A DNA stretch of 64,000 nucleotides from Cordylochernes scorpioides. Lineage: Eukaryota; Arthropoda; Arachnida; Pseudoscorpiones; Chernetidae. The notes under the pieces were generated by a model that was not told the origin of the DNA, ran no database searches, and was given only the letters and a program-made list of their open reading frames with translations. The position numbers and the translations under genes were made by a program. Location of the stretch: positions 45,596,665 through 45,660,664 of the forward strand of contig CP092874.1 in assembly GCA_030710605.1 (NCBI GenBank), given 5' to 3'. Of this stretch, positions 43,425 to 54,400 are shown piece by piece (within the stretch, counting starts at the first letter, position 1; every line of letters begins with the position of its first letter).

Positions 43425-43446
43425 GTTAGTCCACCGGGGTGGAGTA

Positions 43447-43741
43447 TGTTAGGTTTTTTTAATTATAATTATTATAGTAATCTATATGTTAGGTTTTATT
43501 TTTTATTATTATTATTGTATTTTATTAATTAATTATAATTCATATTCATAGAATTTTATTGTTAGTTATCATCATTTTTTGTTTGTTTTTTTTTCTTCTT
43601 CTGTTTTCTTTTGTGTTAAATACAACTAAATCTCATTAAATCGTAGTGTAATTCTCTTTTGTTGTGTGAAATAAATCGAATTGAATCGAATTGAGTCAGC
43701 TCGTTCTTTCTAGAAGAAATATCAATGAAAACGTGCTAACA
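43447..43741 (+). repeat. BEL/Pao 3' LTR
   Basis: 295 bases, TGTTAGGTTTTTTTAATTAT to GTGCTAACA. It is preceded by CCACCGGGGTGGAGTA, a purine-rich priming region. It is followed directly by ACCAG of the interrupted element. Confidence 0.88.
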
Positions 43742-44584
43742 ACCAGTTTAAACCCGGATAAACCCTTTCACTCCCAGGGCCGATCTATGGTAATTTAAAC
43801 CAACAACCTCATATTGTATATAATAAAACAATATTCTCATGTTGTATAATAGAAACACTTCTTTTAATAATTTTACGTATGATTGACATGTGTCATTACA
43901 TTATCATATGTACTGTAATTTGTACAAACTGAGAATAAATAAATAAAAACCTGTAATAGATTAAGAGTTGAGCTAAAGCAAGAGATTGAGATAGAAGTCC
44001 AACGAGGCCTAGAAGATGAAAGGGCGTTGCCAGAGTACAATGACATCTTCCAATCCACGCCCTTGTTGCATCCTCTGGAATCCAATACTTGCTCTCTTCA
44101 AAGATATATAAAGCTGTCAATTCGCGGAAATATATAGTCACTTCACCATCGGCGGAAGCCCTCGTCAGATGTCCCCAAGGTCCGCACCATCGATCATGTA
44201 GATCAGTAAGATTATTTTCAAATCTCCATCTTGCTGCTAGCTCTCTCTCTTTCAATTCTTATCTGTTCATGGAACTTACCTAGTACAACTGTGTCTCTTC
44301 GTTTTTTTTTTTGTGTATGGACATTCCCAAGCTTTCCACTCTACCTCGACCACGACTGCCTGTACTCTGTGAGAACTGTTAAAGTTCTTCCAAGGTGCAG
44401 AGAGGTACTGGAAAACTCTCCACATCCTGACTGTTCCTCTCGATTAACACAGTATAGCGAGAGTCGACAGGATCTCACATCATAGATTAAGTCGACTGGA
44501 TACCTCATCACAGCTTAAGTCGACAGGATTCCACAACGACAGTATTCCATAACGACAGGATTCGACAAGAGTCGACAAAGTGGC

Positions 44585-45175
44585 AAAGTGGCTGGGCCAA
44601 ATCTATGGCTAAAATATAGATGGAAATTTTGCTGGGAGGATATTGATCTAAAGAGACAAAGGTCGCCTCTCCCGTCAAAATAGACGTTAAAATTAAACGC
44701 TATCTATTCACCGTCGCCGCAAAATAGCGGACTCGGGTCGGCAACAAAGCCACAACACCAGCTTTGGAAAACTGAAAAGCGTCCACCTAGAGACCATGGT
44801 TTCGGGCTAATGGCCCTCGTTAGTCTAGGGTGAACTATATGTCATGAGATCCACACGGGATCTAATGGAATCTTGACAATCTGCTAAAGAGGTGTTTAGC
44901 TGACAAAGTGGCTGGGCCAAATCTTCGACTAAAATATAGATGGAAATTTTGCCTGGAGGATATTGATCTAAAGAGACAAAGGTCGCCTCTCCCGTCAAAA
45001 TAAACGTCAAAACTAGACGCCATCTATTGACCGTAGCCGCAACTAGCGGCCTCGCGTCGGTGACAAAGCCACAACACCAGCTTTGGCAAACTGAAAAGCG
45101 TCCACTTAGAGACCATGGTTTCGGGCTAATGGCCCTCGTCAGTCTAGGGCGGACTTTATTCCATGAGATCCATTG
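44585..45175. repeat. Two direct copies of a ~320-bp repeat
   Basis: The unit at 44,585-44,855 (GTGGCTGGGCCAAATCTATG to CATGAGATCCA) recurs at 44,908-45,175. The two copies have the same landmarks (GGTCGCCTCTCCCGTCAAAA, GGTTTCGGGCTAATGGCCCT) and about 10% differences by eye. A rearranged fragment is at 1715-1818. Class unknown; it adjoins the end of Gypsy-family copy 2. Confidence 0.75.
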
Positions 45176-45254
45176 TCAAGATTCCATTCCATTCCATCTG
45201 GGAGATAGATTTCTATTGCCTGAGCTTCTGTCGTGCTTTCTGTAGGCTTACTCT

Positions 45255-45606
45255 GTTTATAGACGATTTCCTAAAATTTGGTTTCTGGAGTTTTAATCGA
45301 AACGGCAAGTCCTCCTCCAAATTTTCCCGGTCTGTCCTTTCGTAGTGTTGTAAAACCTTTGGTATTGAAGCTCGGATTCTGATTCAATTTTGTCTTCTGA
45401 AGACAAGCAATATGCACATTGTTGTCACGGAGAAGACAAGTCAGCTCTTCAGTTTTCTTCTGGTTGCCATATATATTCAGCTGTAGTAGATTGAATTGTG
45501 TCCTCGTAGTAGATTTCTCATCAGGAGCCCTGGCTGCAGCTCCTGACGCGGCGGTTACCCTGGACGCGGTAGCATTACTGGGAATATCGATTTTGCTCTT
45601 CATTGA
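45255..45606 (-). pseudogene. LINE AP endonuclease N-terminus (fragment)
   Basis: A 110-codon frame reads FNLLQLNIYGNQKKTEELTC, NNVHIACLQKTKLN and RKDRPGKFGGGLAVSIK, the N-terminal endonuclease blocks of a Jockey-group ORF2. The catalytic Glu (normally QETK) is replaced by Lys (QKTK). No RT follows; the frame stops at about 45,271. It may be part of the same LINE type as the 3' end at 49,420-50,200, but this cannot be shown. Confidence 0.7.
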
Positions 45607-45655
45607 AAAATGGGTGCCGTTACCACGTTAGTCACCTTGGAAACGAACCAGAATT

Positions 45656-45996
45656 TTGTAAAACGAAAATTGCAATTATACCGCGAATGTTTCTTTTAAA
45701 CAAAAATCGAAATTTATTTTAAAGAGAAATAGCGATTATTTCTAACTTTAAGGATGAAATATGATAGGATGAATTGTGAAGAGTAATGACAAACGGAAAA
45801 ATAAAAGTGTCCAGGGATGGGAATGGGTGTCCCATCCCTGGACACTTTTATTTTTCCGTTTGTCATTACTCTTCACAATTCATCCTATCATATTTCATCC
45901 TTAAAGTTAGAAATAATCGCTATTTCTCTTTAAAATAAATTTCGATTTTTGTTTAAAAGAAACATTCGCGGTATAATTGCAATTTTCGTTTTACAA
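45656..45996. repeat. Perfect palindrome, 167-bp arms, 7-base loop
   Basis: The two arms match base for base by eye from TTGTAAAACGAAAATTGC to CCAGGGATGGGA around the loop ATGGGTG (45,823-45,829). The length is symmetrical, so there are no indels. It may be the fused terminal repeats of a transposon, or an assembly foldback artefact. GAACCAGAATTT occurs just outside on both sides in direct orientation (about 45,645 and 46,023). Confidence 0.85.
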
Positions 45997-46075
45997 TCAT
46001 CAGCCGCGTTATATTGTATTTTGAACCAGAATTTGTTCAAAAATTCCAAGGGTCCAGGGGGGACCGCAGGGAGGT

Positions 46076-46954
46076 GTGGTCGGACTTCTCCCCCCCCCCC
46101 CCCCTGGAATGCCGTCACTAAAAGATAAAACACTTTTGGTAATTTTTTTAAATTGCAATTCAGAATCTGCCATTGAAGCTTTACGAGCGTTTCATACCTT
46201 TAAAGGTATTCGAAGCGGTAAAGGACGCATGATTTGCTACTCTCTAAAGCGAATGATTAAAAATTTTGAGATGACCGGATCTCTCTGGAGGCAAAACCTC
46301 GAAATGGAAGACCATCGACATGCAAGTCAGTGGCTGTTACGGTTTCGCAGAATGTTGAAGCTATTGAAACGTTATCCCCGTGGGGAGAAGTAAGTGCTCG
46401 ACAAGTTTCTCGACAAACGGGGATTTCGTATGGAACAGTTTGGAGAGCACACACTTTAAGAATACAATACAAAATTCAAAGATTTCACGAACTGAAAGTC
46501 AGCGATTTTGAGAAGCGTCAAGAATTCGCTGCCTGGGTTTTCCGGCAAATTGATATTGATGAAAACTGGCTGTCGAATGTTCTGTGGACAGATGAAGCTC
46601 ACTTTTCTCTAAACGGAGAAGATAACACTCAAAATAGCCGCATTTGGGCAACAGAAACCCCTAGGAATTTTACAGAAATGTCACTTTATCAGCCCAGAGT
46701 TAAAGTTTTGTGTGAGTTCACATCTGCTTTTATTATTGGCCTATTTATCTTTGAAAAATCAATGGAATAACTTTTAAAACCCTTTCTGTAACTGATGAGC
46801 GTTATGTTCAACTTATGAGAGAAAAGGTTATTCCCATATTGCGGGACAGAAATCACTAAGCAAAATAACATTCATGCAAGATGAAGGACCACATATCTCC
46901 CGCGGTACCGAACAATTGCTGAAGGATACGTTCGGGGAAGATCGTGTGATATTA
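46076..46954 (+). pseudogene. IS630/Tc1/mariner-superfamily transposase, 5' part
   Basis: Overlapping frames encode a helix-turn-helix start and then ARQVSRQTGISYGTVWRAHT, WLSNVLWTDEAHFSLNGEDN (catalytic Asp in WTDEAHF) and ASFIIG-like FTSAFIIGLFIFE, followed by stops. The order fits a DDE/D transposase of the IS630-Tc1-mariner superfamily, distinct from the classic mariner inserted in it. It is interrupted at 46,954 by that mariner and resumes at 48,268. Confidence 0.75.
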
Positions 46955-48267
46955 CTCTGATCAAAAGGTTTCGACACTTTGCTCATAAAATCCTGAAAAC
47001 TCAATATATTTTCTCCCGGTTTGTGGCAAATACAAGCGTCGCCCTTGACTTGGAGACCTGCCAATTTTCAAAAATCACGCGCGACAACAGCGCGAGCAGC
47101 GGCTGTTCGAAAGTGAAGCCATTTTGCCCGTGCTTCGATTTCGTTAGTCACCGAATTGGAGGATCAATGAATTTGCATCAAGTTCTGTGTGAAAAACGGA
47201 TTCAAGGGTGCCGAAATTTTTTGGATGTTGCAAATAGCCTACGGGGATGCCCTCATGAGCCGAAGACGAGTTTTCGAGTGGTACAAGCGCTTCAAGGAGG
47301 GTCGGGAAGAGACTGCCGACAACGAGCGTTCCGGGAGACCGTCCACATCAACCTCGCCTGAAAAAGTGGACAAGGTGTTGGAACTGGTGCGTGAAGACCG
47401 ACAAATAACTGTCAGGGAGGTCGCCGAAGAAGCAGGGATATCATTCGGGTCGACTCAATCGATAATGAAGGACATTTTGTGAGTGAGAAGACTCAACGCC
47501 GTTCTCGTTCCCAAAGATTTGACTTTTGATAAAAGAACGCCCGGAAAGAAACGGCAAGTCTCAATCTCGAAGCGACAACCGACGACCCCGAATTGCTGAA
47601 GAGGGTCATTACTGGAGACGAAACATGGATTTACGGCTTTGATTCGGAAACTACCCAACAGGCATCGGAGTGGCGCTTCAAAAATGAGCCGAGACCAAAG
47701 AAAGCGAGGAAGGCTCCCAGCAAAGTCAAGGTCATGTTGACGGTGTTTTTTGACTACCAGGGCATCTTTCATCATGAATTTCAACAACAAGGCTCTACAA
47801 TAACTGCTGACTTCTACCTGGGAGTTTTGAGGCGATTGAGGGAAGCGATCAGGCAGAAACGGCCGGAGCTGTGGAGGAGCAAGGCGTGGATCCTCCACCA
47901 CGATAACGCGCCGGCGCACACAGCACTCAAAATCTCGAAGTTCCTGCAGGACCACTCAACCTCTGTGTTCCCCTAACCCCCCTACAGTCCCGATTCGGCC
48001 CCCTGCGACTTCTTCCTTTTTGGAAAGCTCAAAAAAAGTTAAAGGGTCGGAAATTTCAGAGCATAGAAGAGATCAAAGTGGAATCGAAGAAGGCCATGAA
48101 GACGATCCCAAAAACAGACTACCAGAGGTGTTTTGCCGACTGTAAAAAAAGGTGGTTGAAGCGCATCGCGGCCAACGGGGACTACTTTGAAGGGGACAAT
48201 TTGAATTTGGTAGAATAATAAAGTTTTTTTTTAACTAACGCAAAGTGTCGAAACCTTTTGATCAGAG
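46955..48267 (+). mobile_element. Mariner element, 1313 bp, TA-flanked
   Basis: Termini CTCTGATCAAAAGGTTTCGA and its exact complement at the right end (inverted repeats of about 28 bases, ..CACTTTGC) are flanked by TA at 46,953-46,954 and 48,268-48,269. The length is normal for a complete mariner. It splits another DDE transposon. Confidence 0.9.
47167..48220 (+). pseudogene. Mariner transposase (several breaks)
   Basis: The N-terminal part (47,189-47,481) has FEWYKRFKEGREETADNERS, GRPSTSTS and a second helix-turn-helix EEAGISFGSTQSIM, and stops at about 47,481. The catalytic part (47,593-47,976) has VITGDETWIYGFD and WILHHDNAPAHTALKISKFL. A stop near 47,975 precedes YSPDLAPCDFFLF-like sequence at about 47,985-48,020. 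This is a DD34D mariner with at least three disabling changes. Confidence 0.88.
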
Positions 48268-48470
48268 TAGTAAGTCGCCACTTTATACACCAGTGGCCTC
48301 CAAGATCACCAGATTTGACGCCTTGCGATTTTTGGTTATGGGGGTACATTAAGTTACATGTTTATCGATGCCGGCCTACCATATTGGCCATGTTGACGTT
48401 TTATCAATTTCTACATATATGTTATTTAATGCTGTCCATTCTGTCATCTATCGCCTACAGCCAGTAGCAT
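48268..48470 (+). pseudogene. IS630/Tc1/mariner-superfamily transposase, 3' part
   Basis: After the mariner the host transposase resumes with HQWPPRSPDLTPCDFWLWGY and IKLHVY, the block containing the last catalytic Asp/Glu region. The pre-insertion frame would join near 46,952. The downstream terminus of this older transposon was not located. Confidence 0.75.
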
Positions 48471-48479
48471 CGTAAGCTG

Positions 48480-49207
48480 CCATGTATTATATTATCTACC
48501 AATATTTTGAAGCTCTTTGTGTTGGGTTATGGGGATAATAAAGGCTCTCCTCACATCTTGACTCTTTATTTTTGTGTGCACAATAATTTTTTTTTTTCAT
48601 TTGCTCACATCTTATATTATGTCGTGCAGACCAAAGTGTTATAACTTCTTGAATAACACTGGTACACAGAATTTTACCCCTTATGTTTAGTTTATCGCTT
48701 TTCGCTCATTAGAAGAAATAGCATAAGGAATATTTTCTGTACTCCCCCAACTTTAGATTTTTTGCGCAAAAAATAATACAAAATGATTTTACTACCATGT
48801 TATTCAACGCAAAAGGTTTATCTAAAAATTATCTTCATTTGAGCGGACACATTTTTAAAATTGTGTACAATATAATGAGCAATGGTAACATTTGACAAGC
48901 CCATAGAATATTTGGAATAAAGTGCGACAAATATATTTTGCCACTCCCCTCTATATTTCACTTGTTGGATCATGACAAATATACAGTTAAATAGTCAAGT
49001 GTCGCCAATTAGCCAAGAAACTACACATTCCATATAGCAAGAAATCCTTTTAGTAATGCCATCATAATTTTTGGTACTATATTAACATTTCAAAAATCAT
49101 GTATTGATATCAACAGTGTTTTTCAAACATTCAATCTATTTGACAAAACTCCATCTAAAATATAAATATTCTTTGCTACATGCTTTAATTTGCATATACC
49201 TATTTTA
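48480..49207. other. Non-coding AT-rich DNA
   Basis: No gene, RNA or clear transposon end is supported. It probably includes the 3' flank of the split DDE transposon. Confidence 0.5.
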
Positions 49208-49219
49208 CATATCTCAGAT

Positions 49220-49407
49220 GGTTCCTGGTTGGTTCAAATTCACTTTAATAGGTACCGCTCAGCAAGAGCAACCTAGTTCATGATAATTGAAACAGTGAAT
49301 AATATGTGAAGGGTATTCACATATTAAACAAATTTTAACGCGAGATTCAATCCCGGTTCATGACTGTCGGGAATCGAGCGTGTTACCCTCTCATCCACCG
49401 ACTGTTA
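49220..49407 (-). mobile_element. tRNA-derived SINE with LINE-type tail
   Basis: On the minus strand a tRNA-like head (A-box-like GTGGATGAGAGGG; B-box GGATTGAATCT) is followed by a body and the tail CTAGGTTGCTCTTGCTGAGC, GGTACCTATTAAAG. It is flanked by an 11-base direct repeat ATATCTCAGAT (49,209-49,219 and 49,408-49,418). The tail hairpin is that of the adjacent Jockey-like LINE. Confidence 0.7.
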
Positions 49408-49418
49408 ATATCTCAGAT

Positions 49419-50200
49419 CCAGTTTCAGTTCCAAATAACTTTATTAGGTGGCGCTAAAAAAGAGCAACCCTAGATCATCATATTTACAATATACTGAGGG
49501 GGTGGTTATGTACAGGGGTTCATTTACAATTATGATTTATAATGATGTCGTTGGGTCCGGATTCTCAGGTCCTTGGGGATATTGTTCTTGAGAAGGTTTT
49601 TTCTGGCTTGTTTGATATTCAAGGTGGGTTTGTTTTTCCTTTTTTCCACTTTTCGTCATTCTAGCTTAATTGATGGAGAATTTGTCTAGGTTTTAAATTT
49701 ATTATTTTCCTTTTTCCGCATTTGTAGTTTGTGGCTTCCTTAAAGGTGGGGTTTTCTAATTTTTCTGATTTTTCATAGAATTTAAATGATTGTCTAATAA
49801 TGTAGTCATTGATGTTTTCGATATTTAGATCGTTCCTGAGGATTGTGTTCCGAACGAACCAGGGTGGAGACATGATTTTTCTGATCATTTTATTTTCGAA
49901 GACTTCTAGCTTTTTAAGGATGGTCTTATGTGCTGTCATAAAAATGGGGTGGCCATATATGAGTATTGGTCTTATTATTGACGTGTAAATGGTTCTTTTG
50001 CAATGAAGGGATAATTTGCTTTTCGGTCCTAGAAGTAGGGATAATCGGTGTTGGGGAGCTTTCGCCAAATTAATTCTGTTTTCGATGTGTTTTTTAATGT
50101 TAGGTGCTCGTCTAGGGTCATCCCTAGGTATCGGATGTTCTCTTTCCATTTAATATTGTCTTCGAAGACAAAAAGTTTGTCTAAAGGTTTGTCTTTTTTT
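49419..50200 (-). mobile_element. Jockey-like LINE, 5'-truncated 3' end
   Basis: ORF2 3' end (below), then a 3' UTR ending GATCTAGGGTTGCTCTTTTTTAG and CGCCACCTAATAAAGTTATTTGGAAC. It is truncated at about 50,200. Confidence 0.8.
49661..50149 (-). pseudogene. Jockey-like ORF2 C-terminus
   Basis: 162 open codons contain NIKKHIENRINLAKAPQHRL, LLLGPKSKLSLHCKRTIYTS, IIRPILIYGHPIFMTAHK and FENKMIRKIMSPPWFVRN. This is the thumb and post-RT region of Jockey-clade LINE proteins. The frame is uninterrupted but lacks endonuclease and RT palm, so it is a dead 5' truncation. Confidence 0.85.
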
Positions 50201-50211
50201 ATATCTCAAAT

Positions 50212-50290
50212 GCCTGGTTAAAATTCACATAAATAGGTATCGCTCATAAAGAGCAACCTAGTTCATGATAATTGAACAATGAATAATATG
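50212..50290 (-). mobile_element. SINE tail fragment with target duplication
   Basis: 79 bases of SINE 3' end (GAACTAGGTTGCTCTTTATG, AGCGATACCTATTTATG on the minus strand) lie between ATATCTCAAAT (50,201-50,211) and its repeat at about 50,292-50,302. The insertion is 5'-truncated, and its duplication is of the same type as that of the neighbouring SINE. Confidence 0.65.
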
Positions 50291-50302
50291 GATATCTCAA
50301 AT

Positions 50303-51123
50303 TTTATTTAAAAATCGTCAACCAATTTTTTTTACTTTTGGCGAAATGGTGTTTTATTAATTTATCATTTGATTTTATTAGGGTTCTTTCCTGGTATTCA
50401 AAAAGGAAAAATACGTGTCGATCAGTTATATTTTCAATTTATCAAACAATTTGACCGCTGAATCTCTGATTCTGGTAGAGTGCCATCTAGCGAATAAAAT
50501 TGTAACTAAAATCAATTTCGAATTTTTGCATTATTTGCCATAAAATATCCCATTGCATCCTGAACACAATGGTGTTTACTGCATTGCTCTAGCGCAAATA
50601 TTCGCGGAGTTATTAATTTTTAAAGATGTGCAAGACTTTTACACCACCCTGTATATATGTTATATAAAGGTATTATTTAAAATGTATATTAAAATATTTT
50701 ATTTAGAATTATGTTATATCAGGGTATTGTTTTATTAAAAAATATATTTCATAGATCCAAATGCTCTGTTTAAATCGACCGCCAGAGGTCACGCTTTCTC
50801 TATAAATATTCATTGTTGTTTTTCCCCGTTGGTCGGCTCAAAAATTTTGTACATTATGTAAATAATCTTTTGTTTTCCTTATTCTACTCGCCTTAGGCCA
50901 GGCAGTACTTAATCGATTTATGTTTTTTTATATATTCATAAGTTCAATTAAAGCAACCTCTGATCAAAACCATTATTATTTTTACTTCAAGATTTTTAAC
51001 CACGACTGCATCACCAATACCATTTAGTACTAAAAAGAACCAGCGAATAACTCCATACCATAATCATCAACATGATCCAAAATTCAAGCAGAAAATCTCA
51101 TTCATTTTTTATTTATAACATAT
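50303..51123. other. AT-rich DNA, no gene seen
   Basis: The frame at 50,553-50,738 is low-complexity and not supported. The segment ends at the CATAT target duplication of the Copia element. Confidence 0.5.
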
Positions 51124-51343
51124 TGCTGAGCTGCTACTTCAAAAATACAGCGCGCCTACGCGTCACGGGATGACGTAGCATTCGAGGAGCTTCCAACCAC
51201 TGCCACTGGAGGCGCTGTGCCCTCCCTTTTACTTCCTGTTATGTTTTCACTTGTACTACTACCTGCTTGCATAACCTCGTGATATATTAAAACCTATATA
51301 TATTTCAATGTATTCTCAATTTGATTGAACCACCGATCCAACA
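51124..51343 (+). repeat. Copia 5' LTR
   Basis: It runs from TGCTGAGCTGCTACTTC to CCACCGATCCAACA. Two bases later TGGTAGCAGAGCGTGG (51,346-51,361) closely resembles the TGGTATCAGAGC initiator-methionine tRNA primer binding site used by many Copia elements. Confidence 0.92.
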
Positions 51344-51461
51344 AGTGGTAGCAGAGCGTGGTTCCCTAGCTCTGTGGTTCAAGTTCAGCGTATCCTCGTG
51401 AGTAAAATTCCTTCAGCTAAGCTACCTCCGTTTGCCCTCGTCGAGAAGTTGCTGCGTCACC

Positions 51462-54400
51462 ATGGCGGCCGTTAGTGCAATAACGGCGGCGGTTGAAAAA
51501 TTGAACGGCCAAAATTACCGCTCATGGAAGTACAACATCAAGATGCTACTAATTGAGAAGGGCTTGTGAGATGTGATGTTTAAAGATCAAGATACCCAAG
51601 ATGCTAAACTAAAAGCTCAAAAGGATAGAGCCTTGGCTGTTATCGCGTTGTCGATAAATACAGAACACCAAATCCACATCATCGACTGTTCATCGCCACA
51701 GGATGCGTGGAAAAATCTGGAACAGGTTTTTGAGCCAAAATCTCGTTCGAGGATACTACAGTTAAAGAAGCAGTTTGTGAACATCAAGCTTCAAACTGGT
51801 GAGTCAATGTTAGACTATTTGAATAGATTGAAAATTTGTACGGACCATTTAAAAGAAGCAGGTGCGGAAGTCGACGATCAAGATATAGCATACAGCATGC
51901 TATCAGGGTTACCTGACAGCTTCGATACCCTGGTGATGTCGTTCGGAAATGTCGAGGACTCTGACTTCACATCGAACAAGGTTAGAAATACTCTACTCAC
52001 AGAGTATGAAAGAAGATCTGCCCGAGAAGGAGCAAGTTCAGGTCTCGGCGAAGCACTCAATTTTTCCAAGGACGACACTAGGAAGACTTCCAGAAAACAA
52101 GGAGTCAAGTGCTACCGATGTTCGAAAATCGGCCATATCGCCAAGGATTGCAGGTCGTCCATCAACCGAGACTACAAGGCGGATAAAAGCTACAGAAGGA
52201 AGAAAGACTCTTTTAAATCTCCGTCGGAGAATATGCTCATGGCCTTCAATGCAGTCTCTTCGGAAGATGAATTCATCTTGGACAGCGGCGCAACACATCA
52301 CGTCTGTAAGAACCGACAATGGTTTACAAGTTTCCAGCCTACTACGTGTGAGCCCATCCAGACTGCGAGCGGCAACCTACAAGTAGAGGGAGTTGGAAAT
52401 ATCCGCATGAAGATGTACCTAGATACTGGAACGCAAGATGTCACCTTGAACGACGTGCTTTTTGTGCCCCAAGCAAGAAGAAATTTGCTTTCTGTGTCGC
52501 AAACAGAGGATAAAGGCAAGCACATCAAGATTTGTAACCACAAGGCAAGAGTGTTCAGTGACAACAGAGTGATATGTGTGGCAAGGAACCTAAACGGATT
52601 GTACATCGTTAGAGGTAAGCCTATCTTACAAAATGCGCACTTAGCTAGTTCAAGTCCGCCTACACTAGAACTTTGGCATAAACGCTTTATGCATATCAAT
52701 GCAGACACTTTGAACAAGTTAGCTAAAAATTGCGTTGTTAATGGTCTTGAAATTTCCAAAGGAGAAATGTCAATATGCGATGATTGCTGTATGACAAAGT
52801 CAACAATGTCGCCACATAAAAGCTCTCCATATGAAATAAAAACTAAAAATTTGTTAGAGTTAGTACATAGCGATCTGTGTGGACCATTTCCAGTTGAATC
52901 TTTTGCTGGGTCACGCTATTTTCTAACATTTACAGACGATTTCTCCCGCAGAGTTGCTGTTTATTTCTTAAAGCATAAAGATCAAGTTATTGAATACTTT
53001 GACATCTTTAGGGCTAGAGCCGAAAGAGAAACAGGTCATAAGATTAAACGCTTGCGGACAGATAACGGGTTAGAATATTGTAATAAAAACTTTAAACAAA
53101 AACTTGAGAGCCTTGGAATAAAACACGAATTAACGAATTCTTACAGCCCTCAGCAAAATGGCGTCTCGGAGCGTTTAAATCGTTCGTTACTTGACATGGC
53201 TAGAGCGTCAATGCATAACGCTGATTTGCCACAAAAATTCTGGGCTGAAAGCGTTAATTGTGCCGCATACATTAAAAATAGAAGCCTTTGTAGCGCTCTT
53301 GATAACAAAGTTCCTGAGGAAATTTGGCTTTCAAGAAATGTGAGCGTACGTCATTTTAAAATATTTGGAGCTCTAGCTTATGCTCATATTCCAAGGCAAA
53401 AGCGAAAGAAATTCGACCGTCGAGCTAAAAGATGTATCTTAGTCGGATATTCAACACAATACAAAGGTTATAGACTCTGGGATAATGATTCTAAACAAGT
53501 GTTCATAACTAAACATGCTAGATTCGACGAAAATAAAGTCGGTTTAAACCAGCTTAAGGATGACGTAACGGAAGGTAGCGAGGCTAAAAACAGTTTCGTT
53601 TGGTTGCCGCAACAGGGCAAAGTTCTCCCGCCACGTGATCCTGACCTTCAACAAGGTTACGACAGCCAACTAGAAGTTCCGTCGACTTCAGAAGTTAAAG
53701 ATATAGTGGAGGGTAGTTCTGAAAATACTTTGAGCCTCCGTAGTCGTGAAATTGAAAGAAAAACACTGAACCTTGCAAATGTTGAACTAAATTTATGCGA
53801 GGTGTCTGAACCTCAAACTTTTGAAGAAGCTGTTTGCTCACCCGAATCAGATCTTTGGAAAAATGCGATGCAAGAAGAGTTAAATTGTTTAGAAGAAAGA
53901 CAAACATGGGTTATCACTAATTTACCTAAAAATAAGAAAGTAATCGGTAATCGTTGGGTTTTTAAAATAAAAGGAGATTCTAAAGGAAAGGTCAGTAAAT
54001 TTAAAGCTAGGCTCGTAGCCAAGGGTTACGGCCAGACACCCGATATTGACTTTAATCAAACATATGCCCCTGATGCCAATTTCGGTATAATCCGAATGCT
54101 TTTAGTTTTGACCCAAAATGCTGGCTGGGTAAATAGGCATTTAGACATAAATAATGCATATTTATATGGGGAACTTCATGAAGAATTGTACATGGCTTTG
54201 CCACCAGGAGTAAAGTTTCAGGATTCTAAAAATAAAGTTCTTAGACTTTTAAAACCTATTTATGGGCCTAAACAAGCAGCTTTTTGTTGGAATACCACGC
54301 TGAGTCAATTTCTTGAAAAGTGGGCTTTTCTAAAATTCCATCGTGCAATTGCATTTTTGTGCTTGATGATAGGGCAATAATAGCAATTTATGTAGACGAC

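Larger units (their letters stand above)
37815..43741 (+). mobile_element. BEL/Pao LTR retrotransposon (complete structure, decayed ORF)
   Basis: 5.93 kb with LTRs of 295 bases at both ends, each TGTTAG..CTAACA. Order gag, protease, RT, RNase H, integrase. The target duplication looks imperfect (ACCG before, ACCA after). It interrupts the Gypsy-family 3' region at a site that is empty near 2,572 in the other copy. Confidence 0.88.
34650..44580 (+). mobile_element. 3' region of a Gypsy-family element, copy 2, with two nested insertions
   Basis: Excluding the insertions at 35,620-36,686 and 37,815-43,741, this is collinear with the reverse complement of about 1,950-4,460. Examples are AACTAGATCATATCCC-type sequence near 35,455 against 3,985; the region 37,100-37,500 against 2,900-3,320; and 43,742-43,960 against 2,330-2,570. 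The left limit of similarity is just past the integrase stop of copy 1. Sequence at 33,905-34,650 does not match copy 1, and no pol genes are present here. The short frames within it are not conserved. Confidence 0.55.

Noticed and set aside
43896..44255. 119-codon minus-strand frame resembling a short domain
   Set aside because: It is in the repeat shared with 1.9-2.5 kb, is not preserved there, and ends in a low-complexity hydrophobic tail.
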